The notes beneath the pieces are model-generated. The model had not been told where the DNA came from, searched no databases, and saw nothing but the letters and a program-made list of their open reading frames with translations. A DNA stretch of 22,845 nucleotides, taken from Actinomycetota bacterium (GTDB lineage Bacteria > Actinomycetota > Acidimicrobiia > Acidimicrobiales > JACCXE01). The stretch is from assembly GCA_013697265.1 (NCBI GenBank), contig JACCXE010000164.1, positions 1 to 22,845 of the forward strand, read 5' to 3'. Made by a program: the position numbers and the translations under genes. Positions 22,806-22,845 of the stretch are shown here, in pieces (within the stretch, counting starts at the first letter, position 1; each line of letters begins with the position of its first letter).

Positions 22806-22811
22806 ATTTTA
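22806..22811 (-). promoter_or_regulatory. Possible -10 element for the FmdB-type gene
   Basis: On the minus strand, TAAAAT ends 10 nt before the ATG at 22795, in an AT-rich patch and with no Shine-Dalgarno between. That fits a message with only a few leader bases. No clear -35 is visible before the window edge, so the call rests on one hexamer. Confidence 0.35.
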
Positions 22812-22845
22812 CTAGGCGTTTACGCAGTTCCCCGAACCGGCTTCC

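Noticed and set aside
22796..22845. End of a further minus-strand gene at the right edge
   Set aside because: Two of the three minus-strand frames reach a stop within these 50 bases and could be the tail of a neighbouring gene, but there is too little sequence to choose or identify one.

Overview
The window is a GC-rich, gene-dense piece of an actinobacterial chromosome. The evidence is high G+C by eye, many GTG starts, stop/start junctions that overlap by a few bases, alanine-rich lipoproteins with Thr/Pro tails, and a neighbouring FmdB-type zinc ribbon plus SAF/CpaB-like gene pair, which recurs in actinobacteria. The class is probably Acidimicrobiia or a relative, but this is inference. I see no tRNA, rRNA, CRISPR array, insertion sequence or prophage.

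Region 1 (1-1999): a long substrate-binding-type protein on the minus strand runs off the left edge. A 209 bp divergent intergenic region containing an AT-rich patch follows.

Region 2 (2000-17245): eleven plus-strand genes have at most 22 bp between them, and most junctions abut or overlap, so this looks like one operon of about 15 kb. In order they are: MoxR AAA+ ATPase; DUF58 protein; TgpA-like transglutaminase-fold membrane protein that lacks the catalytic triad; lipoprotein; fused LivH-LivM permease; fused MFS-LivF-LivG protein; cupredoxin-like lipoprotein without copper ligands; three further lipoproteins of unknown function; and a membrane-anchored subtilisin resembling mycosins. With the divergent binding protein, it contains every part of a branched-chain-amino-acid-type (HAAT) ABC transporter. 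These parts are rearranged as fusions and embedded among chaperone-like, protease and lipoprotein genes. This is the strongest candidate for an undescribed envelope system in the window.

Region 3 (17246-20136): after a 153 bp gap come tldD and tldE, translationally coupled. The gap holds a 15-nt perfect palindrome and a -10-like hexamer placed for a leaderless transcript.

Region 4 (20170-21653): a PHP-domain phosphoesterase overlaps uppP, undecaprenyl-diphosphatase, by one base.

Region 5 (21621-22845, minus strand): an FmdB-type zinc-ribbon gene and then a SAF/CpaB-like gene. The 3' end of the SAF gene overlaps the 3' end of uppP by 33 bp, and its Shine-Dalgarno sequence is buried in a potential 13-position hairpin. 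The last 50 bp hold no gene I can support.
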